From Nocardia sp. CC227C (GTDB taxonomy: Bacteria > Actinomycetota > Actinomycetes > Mycobacteriales > Mycobacteriaceae), in the NCBI RefSeq assembly GCF_030767025.1, contig NZ_JASITE010000002.1, positions 558,001 to 622,000 on the forward strand: a DNA stretch of 64,000 nt, given 5' to 3'. The translations under genes and the position numbers were made by a program. Below the pieces are notes generated by a model. It searched no databases, had not been told where the DNA came from, and saw only the letters and a list, made by a program, of their open reading frames with translations. Below, piece after piece: positions 9,050 to 16,867 of the stretch. Position 1 is the stretch's first letter, and the number at the start of each line of letters is the position of its first letter.

Positions 9050-9835
9050 GTGGTCGATCTCCAGGTACATCGTTTCGGGCCCTCGACAGGTCCGGTCGTC
9101 TTGGCGCTGCACGGCCTGACCGGGCACGGGAGCCGCTGGCGGGCGTTGGCCGAGGAGCAGTTGCCGGAGGTCCGGATGGTGGCTCCGGATCTGCGGGGAC
9201 ACGGCCGATCCACCTCGCTGCCGCCGTGGGATTTCGAAACGGTCGTCGCCGATCTCGTCACCGTGCTGACCACCGAGACCGGCAAACCCGCGGTGGTGGT
9301 CGGGCATTCGTTCGGCGCGGCGGTGGCGATCCACCTGGCGCGCGCCCGCCCCGATCTGGTGCGGGGGCTGGTCCTGCTCGATCCGGCCATCGGCATCGAT
9401 CCGGTACTGCTGCACGACATCGCCCGCTCCACGCTCGAACACCCCGACTACGAGAGTGTCGAGGCCGCGCGGTTCGACAAATTGGAGACCGCCTGGGCCG
9501 AGGTGGAACCGCGGCTGCTGGACGCCGAGCTGGCCGAACATCTGGTGCCCACCGGCGGCGGCCGGGTCGGCTGGCGGGTGTTCGCTCCGGCCATCCTGTC
9601 GTACTGGGGGCAGCTGGCCCGCGATTTCGTGCTGCCGCCCGCGGGATTGCCGACCGTCCTGGTGCAGGCCGCGAAGGTGCGCCCGCCGTTCGTGCCGCCG
9701 GCCTTCCGCGCCGCGCTCACCGAGCAGCTCGGCGACCGGCTCACCGTGCACGACTTCGACTGCGACCATATGGTGCCCCAGGCCCGTCCCGCCGAGACCG
9801 CGGCGCTCATCCGCGCCGTGCTGGCGACCACGTGA
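9050..9835 (+). CDS. lipV: LipV-like alpha/beta hydrolase
   Basis: Serine hydrolase/esterase of the alpha/beta fold, 261 residues, cytosolic. Visible motifs are the oxyanion-hole HGLTGHG near the N-terminus, the nucleophile elbow GHSFGAA (G-x-S-x-G) and a late catalytic His in CDHMVPQ. The start is placed at GTG 9050, giving VVDLQVHRFGP, which fits the family N-terminus; a longer frame from 8969 would run into the adnA promoter. The position next to adnAB matches Rv3203 (lipV), and that is the basis for the symbol. The natural substrate cannot be read from the sequence. Confidence 0.85.
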   Translation: MVDLQVHRFGPSTGPVVLALHGLTGHGSRWRALAEEQLPEVRMVAPDLRGHGRSTSLPPWDFETVVADLVTVLTTETGKPAVVVGHSFGAAVAIHLARARPDLVRGLVLLDPAIGIDPVLLHDIARSTLEHPDYESVEAARFDKLETAWAEVEPRLLDAELAEHLVPTGGGRVGWRVFAPAILSYWGQLARDFVLPPAGLPTVLVQAAKVRPPFVPPAFRAALTEQLGDRLTVHDFDCDHMVPQARPAETAALIRAVLATT

Positions 9836-9896
9836 CCGGCCGGGCGCGGAACGCGGCAGCCACGAACGAATTCCGACACGACCGGGGGTGCAGGCG

Positions 9897-10214
9897 ATGG
9901 CGACGACCGATGCCGAGATCGAGCGAGTCCGCGAACTGGTGGCCCTGATTCCGCCCGGCCGCGTCGCCACCTACGGCGATATCGCCGCGGCGGCGGGCCT
10001 GTCCACCCCGCGCACCGTCGGCTGGATCATGCGCACCGACTCCGCCGACCTGCCCTGGCACCGGGTGTTGCGCGCCGACGGCCGCCCCGCCCCGCACCTG
10101 GCGGGTCGGCAGCTGCGACGCCTGGCCGCGGAGGGGTGCCCGATCCTCGACGACCGCGTGGACCTGCGTCGCGCCCGTTTCGATCTCGCCGCCGATCGGT
10201 CGTCGGGCGACTGA
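9897..10214 (+). CDS. Alkyltransferase-like (ATL) DNA-binding protein
   Basis: A 105-residue protein of the O6-alkylguanine-DNA alkyltransferase fold that should bind alkylated DNA without repairing it. The winged-helix region GRVATYGDIAAAAG and the family core are intact, but the active-site PCHR motif reads PWHR, so the alkyl-accepting Cys is a Trp. That substitution defines the ATL group, which flips O6-alkylguanine and hands it to nucleotide excision repair. The start is ATG 9897 with a purine-rich GGGGG tract upstream. It lies 61 bp after the lipV-like gene on the same strand and probably shares its transcript, matching Rv3204. Confidence 0.9.
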   Translation: MATTDAEIERVRELVALIPPGRVATYGDIAAAAGLSTPRTVGWIMRTDSADLPWHRVLRADGRPAPHLAGRQLRRLAAEGCPILDDRVDLRRARFDLAADRSSGD

Positions 10215-10583
10215 TCACGGTCGGTCGCGATACCGAGAAAACCTGCACGCTGTCGGAGCGGTCCGGGAAGTCCGCGCGGAACATCCGCACCGCCACCGTT
10301 CGACGGCACGCGGTTTCCGGATCGCGCGGATACAGCAGTGGCCGGTGCCGACCGCAGGCGGGCATGCCCTCGTCCCGGATCCGCCGGAAGAACTCGCAGC
10401 GGCCCGGATCCGCCGGCGGCCCGCTCGCGGCGACACCGGTTCCGGACCCCGCGACCGGCGGGAACCGGACGCCGAGCGATCCGACCGGGCGAGCCGATCG
10501 TTCGGGCCGACATCCGGCCGTTCGGCGACCACATCCGGCGAAACCCGATACGCGCCACCCCCTGCGGCGGTTACCGTGGATTC
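10215..10583. other. 369-bp gap at the left edge of the inserted block
   Basis: No plus-strand gene is supported here. One minus-strand frame stays open across the whole gap with coding-like GC distribution (MPACGRHRPLLYPRD is part of it), but it continues into the ATL gene without a stop and has no good start. It may be a decayed gene or chance. Confidence 0.4.
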
Positions 10584-11324
10584 ATGTCCACCCGTCTGGC
10601 ATGCGTGGTGTTCGATGCGACCGAGCCCCGGTCGGCGGCTCGATTCTGGGCGGAACTGCTCGGCTGGGAGATAACGCTGGACCGGCCCGCCGGGGTGGAC
10701 GTGGCCGCACCCGACCCGGACGGGCTGGAGGTGGCGCTGACCTTCCTGGCCACCTCGCACCCCAGGGCGGCGAAGAACCGCATCCACTTGGACCTGGCCA
10801 GCCGGTCGCTGGATCATCAACGGGTGCAGGTGGATCGGGCGCTGTCACTGGGTGCGCGGCGGCTGGATGTCGGTCAGGGCGCGGTGCCGTGGACGGTGCT
10901 GGCCGATCCCGAGGGCAACGAGTTCTGCGTCCTCGAGCCGCGTGAGCAGTACGTCGACACCGGCGCGGTGGCCGCTATCGTGGTGGACACCCGAAATCCG
11001 TTGCGGCTGGCCGAGTTCTGGTCGGCCGCGGCGGGATGGCCGCTCACCCACGACACCGCGCGCTACGCCGGAATCCGCTCGGCGACCGGGCAGGGACCCT
11101 GGCTCGAGTTCCTCCGCACCCCGGCCGTGTGCCCCGACCGCGGCCGCCTGCACCTGGATCTGGTCGCCTTTCCCACCGACGATCCGGCCGCGGAGGCCGC
11201 GCGGCTGCGCGCCGCGGGCGCGACGCCGATCAGCTCCGGCGGTAGCGAGTCCGATGCCCAGATAGCGGTTCTCGCCGATCCGGAGACCAACGAGTTCTGC
11301 CTACTACGCGCGCCCGCCGACTGA
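10584..11324 (+). CDS. Two-domain VOC (glyoxalase-like) protein
   Basis: A 246-residue protein made of two tandem vicinal-oxygen-chelate modules, residues about 1-118 and 128-245. Each starts with the characteristic strand (ACVVFDAT.. and AIVVDTRN..) followed by an AARFWAELLGW or LAEFWSAAAGW helix, and each ends in DPEGNEFCVLE or DPETNEFCLL, where the Glu is the usual metal ligand. The domain resembles the Glyoxalase_6 type common in actinobacteria. The ATG at 10584 directly opens the first domain. Function is unknown beyond the fold; candidates include bleomycin-type resistance or small-molecule dioxygenase/isomerase chemistry. It converges on whiB2. Confidence 0.8.
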   Translation: MSTRLACVVFDATEPRSAARFWAELLGWEITLDRPAGVDVAAPDPDGLEVALTFLATSHPRAAKNRIHLDLASRSLDHQRVQVDRALSLGARRLDVGQGAVPWTVLADPEGNEFCVLEPREQYVDTGAVAAIVVDTRNPLRLAEFWSAAAGWPLTHDTARYAGIRSATGQGPWLEFLRTPAVCPDRGRLHLDLVAFPTDDPAAEAARLRAAGATPISSGGSESDAQIAVLADPETNEFCLLRAPAD

Positions 11325-11526
11325 CCTGTGGCGGGTCACCGGCGCGAGCCCCCGGCGCCGAGCCTCGGCCACCGGAACGAGCACCGAACCTCAGCTACCG
11401 GAACGAGTAGCGAACCGCGGCCGCCGGATCACGGCACCGGACGCCCCGCCGACCTCGAGCACCGGACGCCCCCGCCGACCTCGCCGACGAGGTAGCCGCC
11501 GCCGATTTCAGGGACGCCGCACGACC

Positions 11527-11814
11527 TCAGGCCGCCTCGCCCTTCTTCAGCCGCCGCCGCTCCCGCTCCGAGAGCCCGCCCCAGATGCCGAAGCGCTCGT
11601 CCCTGGCCATGGCGTACTCCAGGCACTGCACGCGCACTTCGCAGCCGGAGCAGATCCGCTTGGCCTCCCGGGTGGAGCCGCCCTTCTCCGGATAGAACGC
11701 CTCCGGATCGGTCTGGGTGCACAGTCCGCGCTCCCGCCAATCCGTATCGTCGAATTCGGCGTTGTCCGCGAGAGCCTCGAACGCGGCGTCGAACTTGGTG
11801 AACATCAACTTCAT
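11527..11814 (-). CDS. whiB2: WhiB2/WhmD-type Fe-S transcription factor
   Basis: A 95-residue WhiB-family regulator that binds a [4Fe-4S] cluster through Cys32, Cys55, Cys58 and Cys64. The GIWGG turn (76-80) and basic tail ERERRRLKKG follow, used for sigma-factor contact and DNA binding. The central block WRERGLCTQTDPEAF and PEKGGSTREAKRIC match the WhiB2/WhmD subgroup, whose members control septation and cell division, rather than WhiB1 or WhiB7. ATG 11814 has an excellent GGAGG seven bases upstream; a longer frame from 11880 is rejected. It is the last gene of a leftward three-gene set with two unrecognised small genes (gaps 47 and 37 bp). Confidence 0.9.
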   Translation of the reverse strand: MKLMFTKFDAAFEALADNAEFDDTDWRERGLCTQTDPEAFYPEKGGSTREAKRICSGCEVRVQCLEYAMARDERFGIWGGLSERERRRLKKGEAA

Positions 11815-11861
11815 GGTGTGCCTCCAAGCATGCGTAGCGACAGCGGTGGTTTCGACGGGGG

Positions 11862-12299
11862 CTAGCGGCCCATGGCGCAATCGCCGACCGCGCTGAGCGG
11901 ACGGGACGGCTCACCGGCGGCGAAGATGCGGCGGGCGTGCACGGCGGCCGGGCTGGACGACCAGGGCGCGAGGGCGGTGGTGAACATCAGCTCGCACCAG
12001 GACAGCGCGGGCACCTCGCCGCCCGCGAGCGTGCCCAGCAGCGACATCTCGGTGTCGTGGTCGGCCCAGGCGGCCAGCAGCCAGGCGGCGTCGAGGCGGC
12101 CGAGGAATTCCTCGGCGTCCTCCGGCGGGCCGTTCGGGGCGTCCACGGCGAGGTGGACGACGGCGGAAATGGCATGGCGCATACGGGCATCCAGTCCGAT
12201 GCCGTTGTGTAGCAGCAGGCCCTCCAGCGCATCCCGCAGGCCCGCGCCGCGATCGACTCGGAAATCGGTGCGCCGCTCGGCGGTGGTGAACTCGAACAT
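11862..12299 (-). CDS. Hypothetical protein upstream of whiB2
   Basis: I do not recognise this 145-residue protein. It is Ala/Leu-rich, mainly helical in composition, with no signal peptide and no Cys pattern beyond two isolated Cys. It opens MFEFTTAERRTDF, and ATG 12299 is preceded by AAGGAA, a good ribosome-binding site. It sits between whiB2 and another unknown small gene on the same strand, so an operon is likely. Reality is supported by start, spacing and codon bias, not by homology. Confidence 0.6.
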   Translation of the reverse strand: MFEFTTAERRTDFRVDRGAGLRDALEGLLLHNGIGLDARMRHAISAVVHLAVDAPNGPPEDAEEFLGRLDAAWLLAAWADHDTEMSLLGTLAGGEVPALSWCELMFTTALAPWSSSPAAVHARRIFAAGEPSRPLSAVGDCAMGR

Positions 12300-12336
12300 G
12301 ACGTTCCTTTCGCAACAACTCACGCAGGAATAGAAA

Positions 12337-12732
12337 TCAAGGTAGACAATGGGTTTCGACCTGAAGGGCCGGAATTCCGGGCGCGGTCTCCGCCGCGGTG
12401 GTCCGGTATTCCACGAGCGCCGCCAATGTTCCCGGCCGCCAATCCCGGCGACCGGGCACCCGGCGCCAGTCCTGTGCCGGATTGTCGGTGGTCGAGAGCA
12501 ACCGCAATGTCATTCCCGCCATGGTCGCCATGCCGAACAGCACCGCCGCGTCCACCTCGCGATCGGGAACGGTGAGCCGCACATCGGCCCGGCGCAGGCC
12601 GGTTTCGGCGCACGCCCGCCCGGCCAACCACACCGCGCGGGACGCGGCGGCCATGCCGGCGGCCACCCGGGGGCCGCGTGGATGGGCAGCGGCGACCGCG
12701 ATATGCGGTACCAGCCTGATCATTCTCGACAT
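12337..12732 (-). CDS. Hypothetical protein, first gene of the whiB2 set
   Basis: A 131-residue protein I do not recognise. It opens MSRMIRLVPHIAVAA, has an Ala-rich middle, an ADVRLTVPD-type strand and no clear membrane segment. ATG 12732 is used; a purine-rich GAAAGCGAG lies upstream. The gene is 37 bp before the next small gene and leads the whiB2 transcript. Together the two small genes could encode partners or regulators of WhiB2, but that is only positional inference. Confidence 0.55.
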   Translation of the reverse strand: MSRMIRLVPHIAVAAAHPRGPRVAAGMAAASRAVWLAGRACAETGLRRADVRLTVPDREVDAAVLFGMATMAGMTLRLLSTTDNPAQDWRRVPGRRDWRPGTLAALVEYRTTAAETAPGIPALQVETHCLP

Positions 12733-13016
12733 CGGTAACTCGCTTTCGAAACACGGCCGCCCCGCAAAACCATGACGTGACCGCCCGGATCATCGAAATG
12801 CATTCTGGTGAACCGCTTCTGGTTGCGGCTTCAATGCATGTGATTGATCTAAAAGCGACATGACCGACTTGTCCACCCGCAGCCCGGGTTTGAGCAAACC
12901 CCTAGCAGTACTCACACTGACCAGTGGTGGTACCGATGCGAGTAGCCACTCGAAGGAGAACGGCACCCTTTCGGCAAACACTGTCGCGCACCGCGTTCAG
13001 ACCTTACGGTCTCCTC
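12733..13016. promoter_or_regulatory. Divergent regulatory region with two palindromes
   Basis: This 284-bp spacer separates the leftward whiB2 gene set from a rightward hydrolase gene. It holds a perfect palindrome GGGTTT-GAGC-AAACCC at 12886-12901 and a second, CACTG-AC-CAGTG, at 12915-12926. Both are placed to act as operators for one or both promoters; the binding protein is unknown. An AAGGAGAA at 12952 looks like a ribosome-binding site but no in-frame start follows it. Confidence 0.45.
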
Positions 13017-13898
13017 ATGCCATATGTTCACACGGGCTCGGCAACCGTCCACTTCCGCACGTCAGAGGTATCGGGGCCCACCCTGGTGGGCGCACACGGA
13101 TTCTTCCTGGACGGGTCCGTGTTCGAACCGCTCCGCAAACCACTGGCGGCGGCCGGGATAAACCTCGTCACCATCGACGCGCGCGGCCACGGCCGCACGC
13201 GGACACCCGAGGGTGAAATCTTCAGCTACTGGGATATGGCCGCCGATATCCTGGCGGTCCTGGATGAACTCGATATCGACCGGGCCGTGATCGGCGGCAT
13301 GGGACAAGGCGGTTTCGCCGCGTTGCGCCTGGCCCTCGCCGCACCGCACCGGGTTCGGGGCCTGGCGCTGATGGATACCGAGGCGGGTGAGTGCACACCG
13401 GCGGAATTGGCCTGGTACCGCGTATTCTTCGAACGCTGGTGTGGAACCGAACCACTCGCGCCGCTCATCGCGGAATTGGCGCCGCTCCTCATCGGCGGCC
13501 AGGACCCGCGTGCTTGGCGGGAATGGACGGTGCGCTGGAGCGATTCCGATCGCGCGGCCGTGGGCGCGGCGGCGCGCTGCCTGATGGACCGCCGCTCACT
13601 CCTGCATCGGCTGCCCGAGATCACCGCGCCCGCGCTGGTATTGCGCGGCAGTCACGACGGCGTCAGCACCGCACAGAAATCGGAGGCACTGGCGGCGGAA
13701 TTGCCGGGAGCCGACGGCACGGTCACGATCCCCGGCGCGGGCCACGGTGCGGTGTGGACGCATCCGGAATCGATCGCGCCCCTGCTGATTCAGCTGATGC
13801 GCCGGGTGGCGGACGACGTCGATCCGATGCGCACGCCGAGGACCGCACCGAACCGCGGTGCGCGAACCGCCGTGCCGCCTGCCGCCATAGCCATCTGA
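13017..13898 (+). CDS. Alpha/beta hydrolase homologue with missing nucleophile Ser
   Basis: A 293-residue alpha/beta-hydrolase-fold protein. HGFF (oxyanion loop), DARGHGRT, the late Asp in GSHDGVS and the His in GAGHGAV are all present. The nucleophile elbow, usually GMSQGG in this subgroup, reads GMGQGG, so the catalytic Ser is Gly96. Unless another residue substitutes, it should not work as a classical esterase; hydrolase-fold proteins without the Ser can act as receptors, binding proteins or cofactor-independent enzymes. ATG 13017 matches the family N-terminus (MPYVHTGSATVHF); no strong ribosome-binding site is visible, and starts at 12924 or 12936 are possible. It converges on the XRE-type gene. 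Confidence 0.8.
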   Translation: MPYVHTGSATVHFRTSEVSGPTLVGAHGFFLDGSVFEPLRKPLAAAGINLVTIDARGHGRTRTPEGEIFSYWDMAADILAVLDELDIDRAVIGGMGQGGFAALRLALAAPHRVRGLALMDTEAGECTPAELAWYRVFFERWCGTEPLAPLIAELAPLLIGGQDPRAWREWTVRWSDSDRAAVGAAARCLMDRRSLLHRLPEITAPALVLRGSHDGVSTAQKSEALAAELPGADGTVTIPGAGHGAVWTHPESIAPLLIQLMRRVADDVDPMRTPRTAPNRGARTAVPPAAIAI

Positions 13899-13899
13899 T

Positions 13900-13932
13900 G
13901 CCCGCCCGCACCGGAACGCGGATGCGGCGGGC
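13900..13932. terminator. Hairpin between convergent genes
   Basis: Two bases after the hydrolase stop, GCCCGCCCGCA pairs with TGCGGCGGGC with one bulged C, leaving a loop of about 12 bases. It has no U tract, which is common in high-GC actinobacteria. It lies between two convergent genes and could stop both transcripts. Confidence 0.5.
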
Positions 13933-13949
13933 TGCCACCGCGCCCGCGC

Positions 13950-14771
13950 TCAGGACCGAACGTCGACGAGATGCGTCTGCTCCGGACACCAGGTGGGCAG
14001 TCCGAGGAAGATCTGGATCTGGTCCGGGTTGCTGGCGCTGTAGACCTTGAACAGCTGCACGGCGAGGGAGCGACAGTGCCCGGTCTCGGCGTCGCGGACG
14101 TGCATGATGGGCCGATCCCGCCCGTAGGCCGCCACCCCTTCGTCCCACAGCTCCCGGAACAGGTCGTAGCGCCCGAGTTCGGCGAGGAATTCGGTGGACC
14201 AGGCGGTGTCGCCGGTGCTGCCGATGAGCCCGCGCAGCCAGCGCACCGTGGTGCGCACCTCGGCTTCCCATTCCACCATGACCCGCCGGGAGTTCGGATT
14301 GGCGAAGAACCAGCGCAGCATGTTCACGTCCTCGGCCAATCCCGGGAATGCGCGATTGTAGCTGTCATTGCAGGCCAGCACATTCCAGCGGGTGTCGATA
14401 TAGGCCGCCAGATGGGGTTCGTGCAATTCCAGCGCGCGACGCATATCCGGGCCGACGTCGGCGCGCAGTCGGTCGACCGACGGGAATTCCCCGGCGCCCA
14501 AACCGGCCAGGTCCAGCAGATGTCGGCGCTCCACCTGCGAGAGAGCGTCGATGCGGTCGAGATAGCGCACCAGCGCGTCGACCACCTCGCGGGTGGGATG
14601 GTCGCGGTCACCTTTTTCCAGGTGGCTGATATAGCTGGCGCTGACCCCGGCATTGAAGGCGAGGCGTTCCCGGGATACTCCTCGGTCGTCGCGCAGGCGA
14701 CGCAGCAGCAGGCCGAACGACGGCGGGCGCACATTCTCCGAGTCACGCCTGGGTTTCGCGCTCGTAACCAC
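13950..14771 (-). CDS. XRE-family regulator with MmyB-like ligand-binding domain
   Basis: A 273-residue helix-turn-helix regulator. An N-terminal XRE domain (about residues 15-75; RLRDDRGVSRERLAFNAGVS then YISHLEKGDRD) is followed by a PAS-like MmyB C-terminal domain recognisable from VDRLRADVGPDMRRAL, NVLACNDSYNRAF and NMLRWFFANP. MmyB domains are thought to bind a small ligand, possibly fatty-acid-like. The start is placed at GTG 14771, preceded by GGAAGGGGA; the frame is open further to 14858. It is oriented away from the MobA-MoeA fusion, and regulation of an adjacent promoter including its own is plausible. Confidence 0.85.
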   Translation of the reverse strand: MVTSAKPRRDSENVRPPSFGLLLRRLRDDRGVSRERLAFNAGVSASYISHLEKGDRDHPTREVVDALVRYLDRIDALSQVERRHLLDLAGLGAGEFPSVDRLRADVGPDMRRALELHEPHLAAYIDTRWNVLACNDSYNRAFPGLAEDVNMLRWFFANPNSRRVMVEWEAEVRTTVRWLRGLIGSTGDTAWSTEFLAELGRYDLFRELWDEGVAAYGRDRPIMHVRDAETGHCRSLAVQLFKVYSASNPDQIQIFLGLPTWCPEQTHLVDVRS

Positions 14772-15112
14772 GACTATCCCCTTCCACAAACTCTCAGCAA
14801 TCACGTTCGATGCCAGCGCGGACCCGGCGGCGCAGTCAGCCGGACACCCGAACCACAACGTCGAAGAACTGCGGTGATTGCCTCACCCGTCGTCAGTTCC
14901 GCTTCGGGATAGTGCCACATTTTGTTGTACATAAGACCAAAACATGGCTGTTTCTTTACTGTGTCGCCGGCAGCGGGTCCATCTCGAACAGTAGCCCGCG
15001 AACATAGGGCAATCGAGAATCCGCAACCGCCGATCCGCGTCGAATTCGGGCCCGCCATCGCCCGCCCGCTACCATCGGCAGCCATGACCAGCCTCGTTCC
15101 GGACCGCGCCCC
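14772..15112. promoter_or_regulatory. 341-bp divergent spacer upstream of the MobA-MoeA fusion
   Basis: No gene is seen. The middle is unusually AT-rich for this window and has an imperfect inverted repeat, CATTTTG at 14918-14924 against CAAAACATG at 14938-14946. It is a reasonable operator for the adjacent XRE-type regulator or a promoter element. A short plus-strand frame from ATG 15084 ends after ten codons just at the MobA-MoeA start. Confidence 0.4.
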
Positions 15113-16867
15113 GTGACGACCGTCGACGCGATCGTGCTCGCCGGCGGGCGCGCCACCCGGATGGGCGGGGTGGACAAACCCGCCATCGTGGTCGGCGGGC
15201 AGTCCATGCTCGACGCCGCCCTCGGCGCGGTCGCCGGCTGCGCGCGCACGGTGGTGGTGGGGCCGCAGCGACCCGAGCTGCCGCCGGAAATCCTGCAGGC
15301 GCAAGAGATTCCGGCCGGGGCCGGACCGGTCGCCGCCATCGCCGCTGGCCTGGGCGTATTGGCGGACTGCGACTTTCCCGCCGGGCTGATCGTGGTGTTG
15401 GCGGCCGACATGCCCTTCCTCACCGCGCCCGCGGTCGACGAGCTCCTCACGCACGCACTCGAATCCGGCAGTGACGCGGTATTCGCGGCCGACGAGTCGG
15501 GGCGGCCGCAGTATCTGGTCGGGGTGTGGCGGCGCGAGGCGCTGACCGCGGCGGTGAGCCGGCTGGAGTCGTTGGTGAACCAGCCCATGAAGGCGGTGGT
15601 GCCGGTGGACACCGTCATGGTGCCGCTGGCGGGGGTCGCCGACTGCGATACCCCCGACCAGGTGCGCCATGCGCGGGAGGCGGTCGAGCACACCGCGGCA
15701 AACGCCCCGATGGGCCTGGACGAGGCGCGTAGTGTGTTGCGCCACAGTGTATCCCAGCTCACTCCCCACAGCGTCACCGTGCGTGCGGCGCGGGGCGCCG
15801 CGCTCGCCGAGCCGCTGCTGGCCGCGGACGCCCTGCCGCGCTTCGACGTCTCGGCCATGGACGGCTACGCCGTCTCCGGCGACGGACCGTGGCAGGTGCG
15901 CCGCGATATCGGCTTCGCGGGCGGACAGCGGCCGGTAGGACTGCTGGCCGGTGAGGCCGTCCGGATCGCCACGGGCGCACACGTTCCCGACGGCACCACC
16001 ACCGTGGTGCGCGACGAATTCGTGCGGGTGGACGAGGGCGGCGTGCTGCATCGCCTGCCGGACACCCCGCTGCGCGACGATGTGCGCCGCCGCGGCGAGG
16101 ACTGGCAGCCGGGGGCCGAGATCGCGCCCGCTGGGACACCGGTGAACGCCGCGCTGATCTCGGCGGCGGCCAGCGCCGAGGTGCGCTCGGTACTGGTGCG
16201 CGGCCCGGTGCGGGCGCGAATCGTCATGACCGGGGACGAGATTCGCAGCGAAGGGCCGCTGCACGCCGGACAGACCCGCGATTCGATCGGCCCGATCCTG
16301 CCCGATCTGCTGGCCTGGCACGGCGTGCGGACCCAGGACCGGGTCCATCTGCGCGACGCCGCCAACGCCTTCGACGAGGTGCTGGCCGCGGCGTCCGACT
16401 GCGATCTGCTGGTGATCGTGGGCGCGACCGGTGGCGGCGCGGCCGATCAGCTGCGCGCGGCATTGGGCCGCGCGCGGGCGAGCGTGCTGGTGCGCAGGCT
16501 GCGGCTGCGACCGGGCGGTTCCACGGTGGTGGCGCAACTGCGTTCCGGCGCAGTGGTTCTCGGCCTGCCCGGCAATCCGTTCGCCGCCGTCGCCACCCTG
16601 CTGGCACTGACCCCCGCCCTGGTGTCCGGCCTGACCGGCGCCACGCATGAGCGCGTCCTGCTGGGGCCGCTCGCCAATGCCGGTGAGGTCTCCGGCCCGG
16701 TGACGCGCATCGTCCCCGCCCGCGCGGCACCCGAAGGCGGCTGGGTGGGTGACGCGAGCATCCGCACCGCGCATCTGGCCGGGCTCCTGCACCGAGACGG
16801 CCTCGTGGTGGTGCCCGCCGACGCCCGCGACGGCGACCCGGTGCAGTTCCTGCCACTTCCCAACTGA
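15113..16867 (+). CDS. MobA-MoeA fusion for molybdenum cofactor synthesis
   Basis: A single 584-residue protein joins two cofactor steps. Residues about 1-195 are MobA-like nucleotidyltransferase: LAGGRATRMGGVDKP is the GTP-binding signature and AADMPFL the metal-binding loop, expected to attach GMP to molybdopterin. Residues about 200-584 are MoeA: DVSAMDGYAV is the family signature, followed by ATGAHVPDG and a GATGGGAAD region matching the molybdate-insertion domain, then a C-terminal MoeA_C domain. Separate genes are the norm. The GTG start at 15113 overlaps a tiny upstream frame. About 1.9 kb downstream lies narG, a bis-MGD enzyme that would need this product, so joint function is likely. 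Confidence 0.9.
   Translation: MTTVDAIVLAGGRATRMGGVDKPAIVVGGQSMLDAALGAVAGCARTVVVGPQRPELPPEILQAQEIPAGAGPVAAIAAGLGVLADCDFPAGLIVVLAADMPFLTAPAVDELLTHALESGSDAVFAADESGRPQYLVGVWRREALTAAVSRLESLVNQPMKAVVPVDTVMVPLAGVADCDTPDQVRHAREAVEHTAANAPMGLDEARSVLRHSVSQLTPHSVTVRAARGAALAEPLLAADALPRFDVSAMDGYAVSGDGPWQVRRDIGFAGGQRPVGLLAGEAVRIATGAHVPDGTTTVVRDEFVRVDEGGVLHRLPDTPLRDDVRRRGEDWQPGAEIAPAGTPVNAALISAAASAEVRSVLVRGPVRARIVMTGDEIRSEGPLHAGQTRDSIGPILPDLLAWHGVRTQDRVHLRDAANAFDEVLAAASDCDLLVIVGATGGGAADQLRAALGRARASVLVRRLRLRPGGSTVVAQLRSGAVVLGLPGNPFAAVATLLALTPALVSGLTGATHERVLLGPLANAGEVSGPVTRIVPARAAPEGGWVGDASIRTAHLAGLLHRDGLVVVPADARDGDPVQFLPLPN

Noticed and set aside
6483-9119. Plus-strand frame of 878 codons opposite adnA
   Set aside because: It is the antisense of adnA; its repeated HGSVDTRP pattern is the reverse of the 24-bp array.
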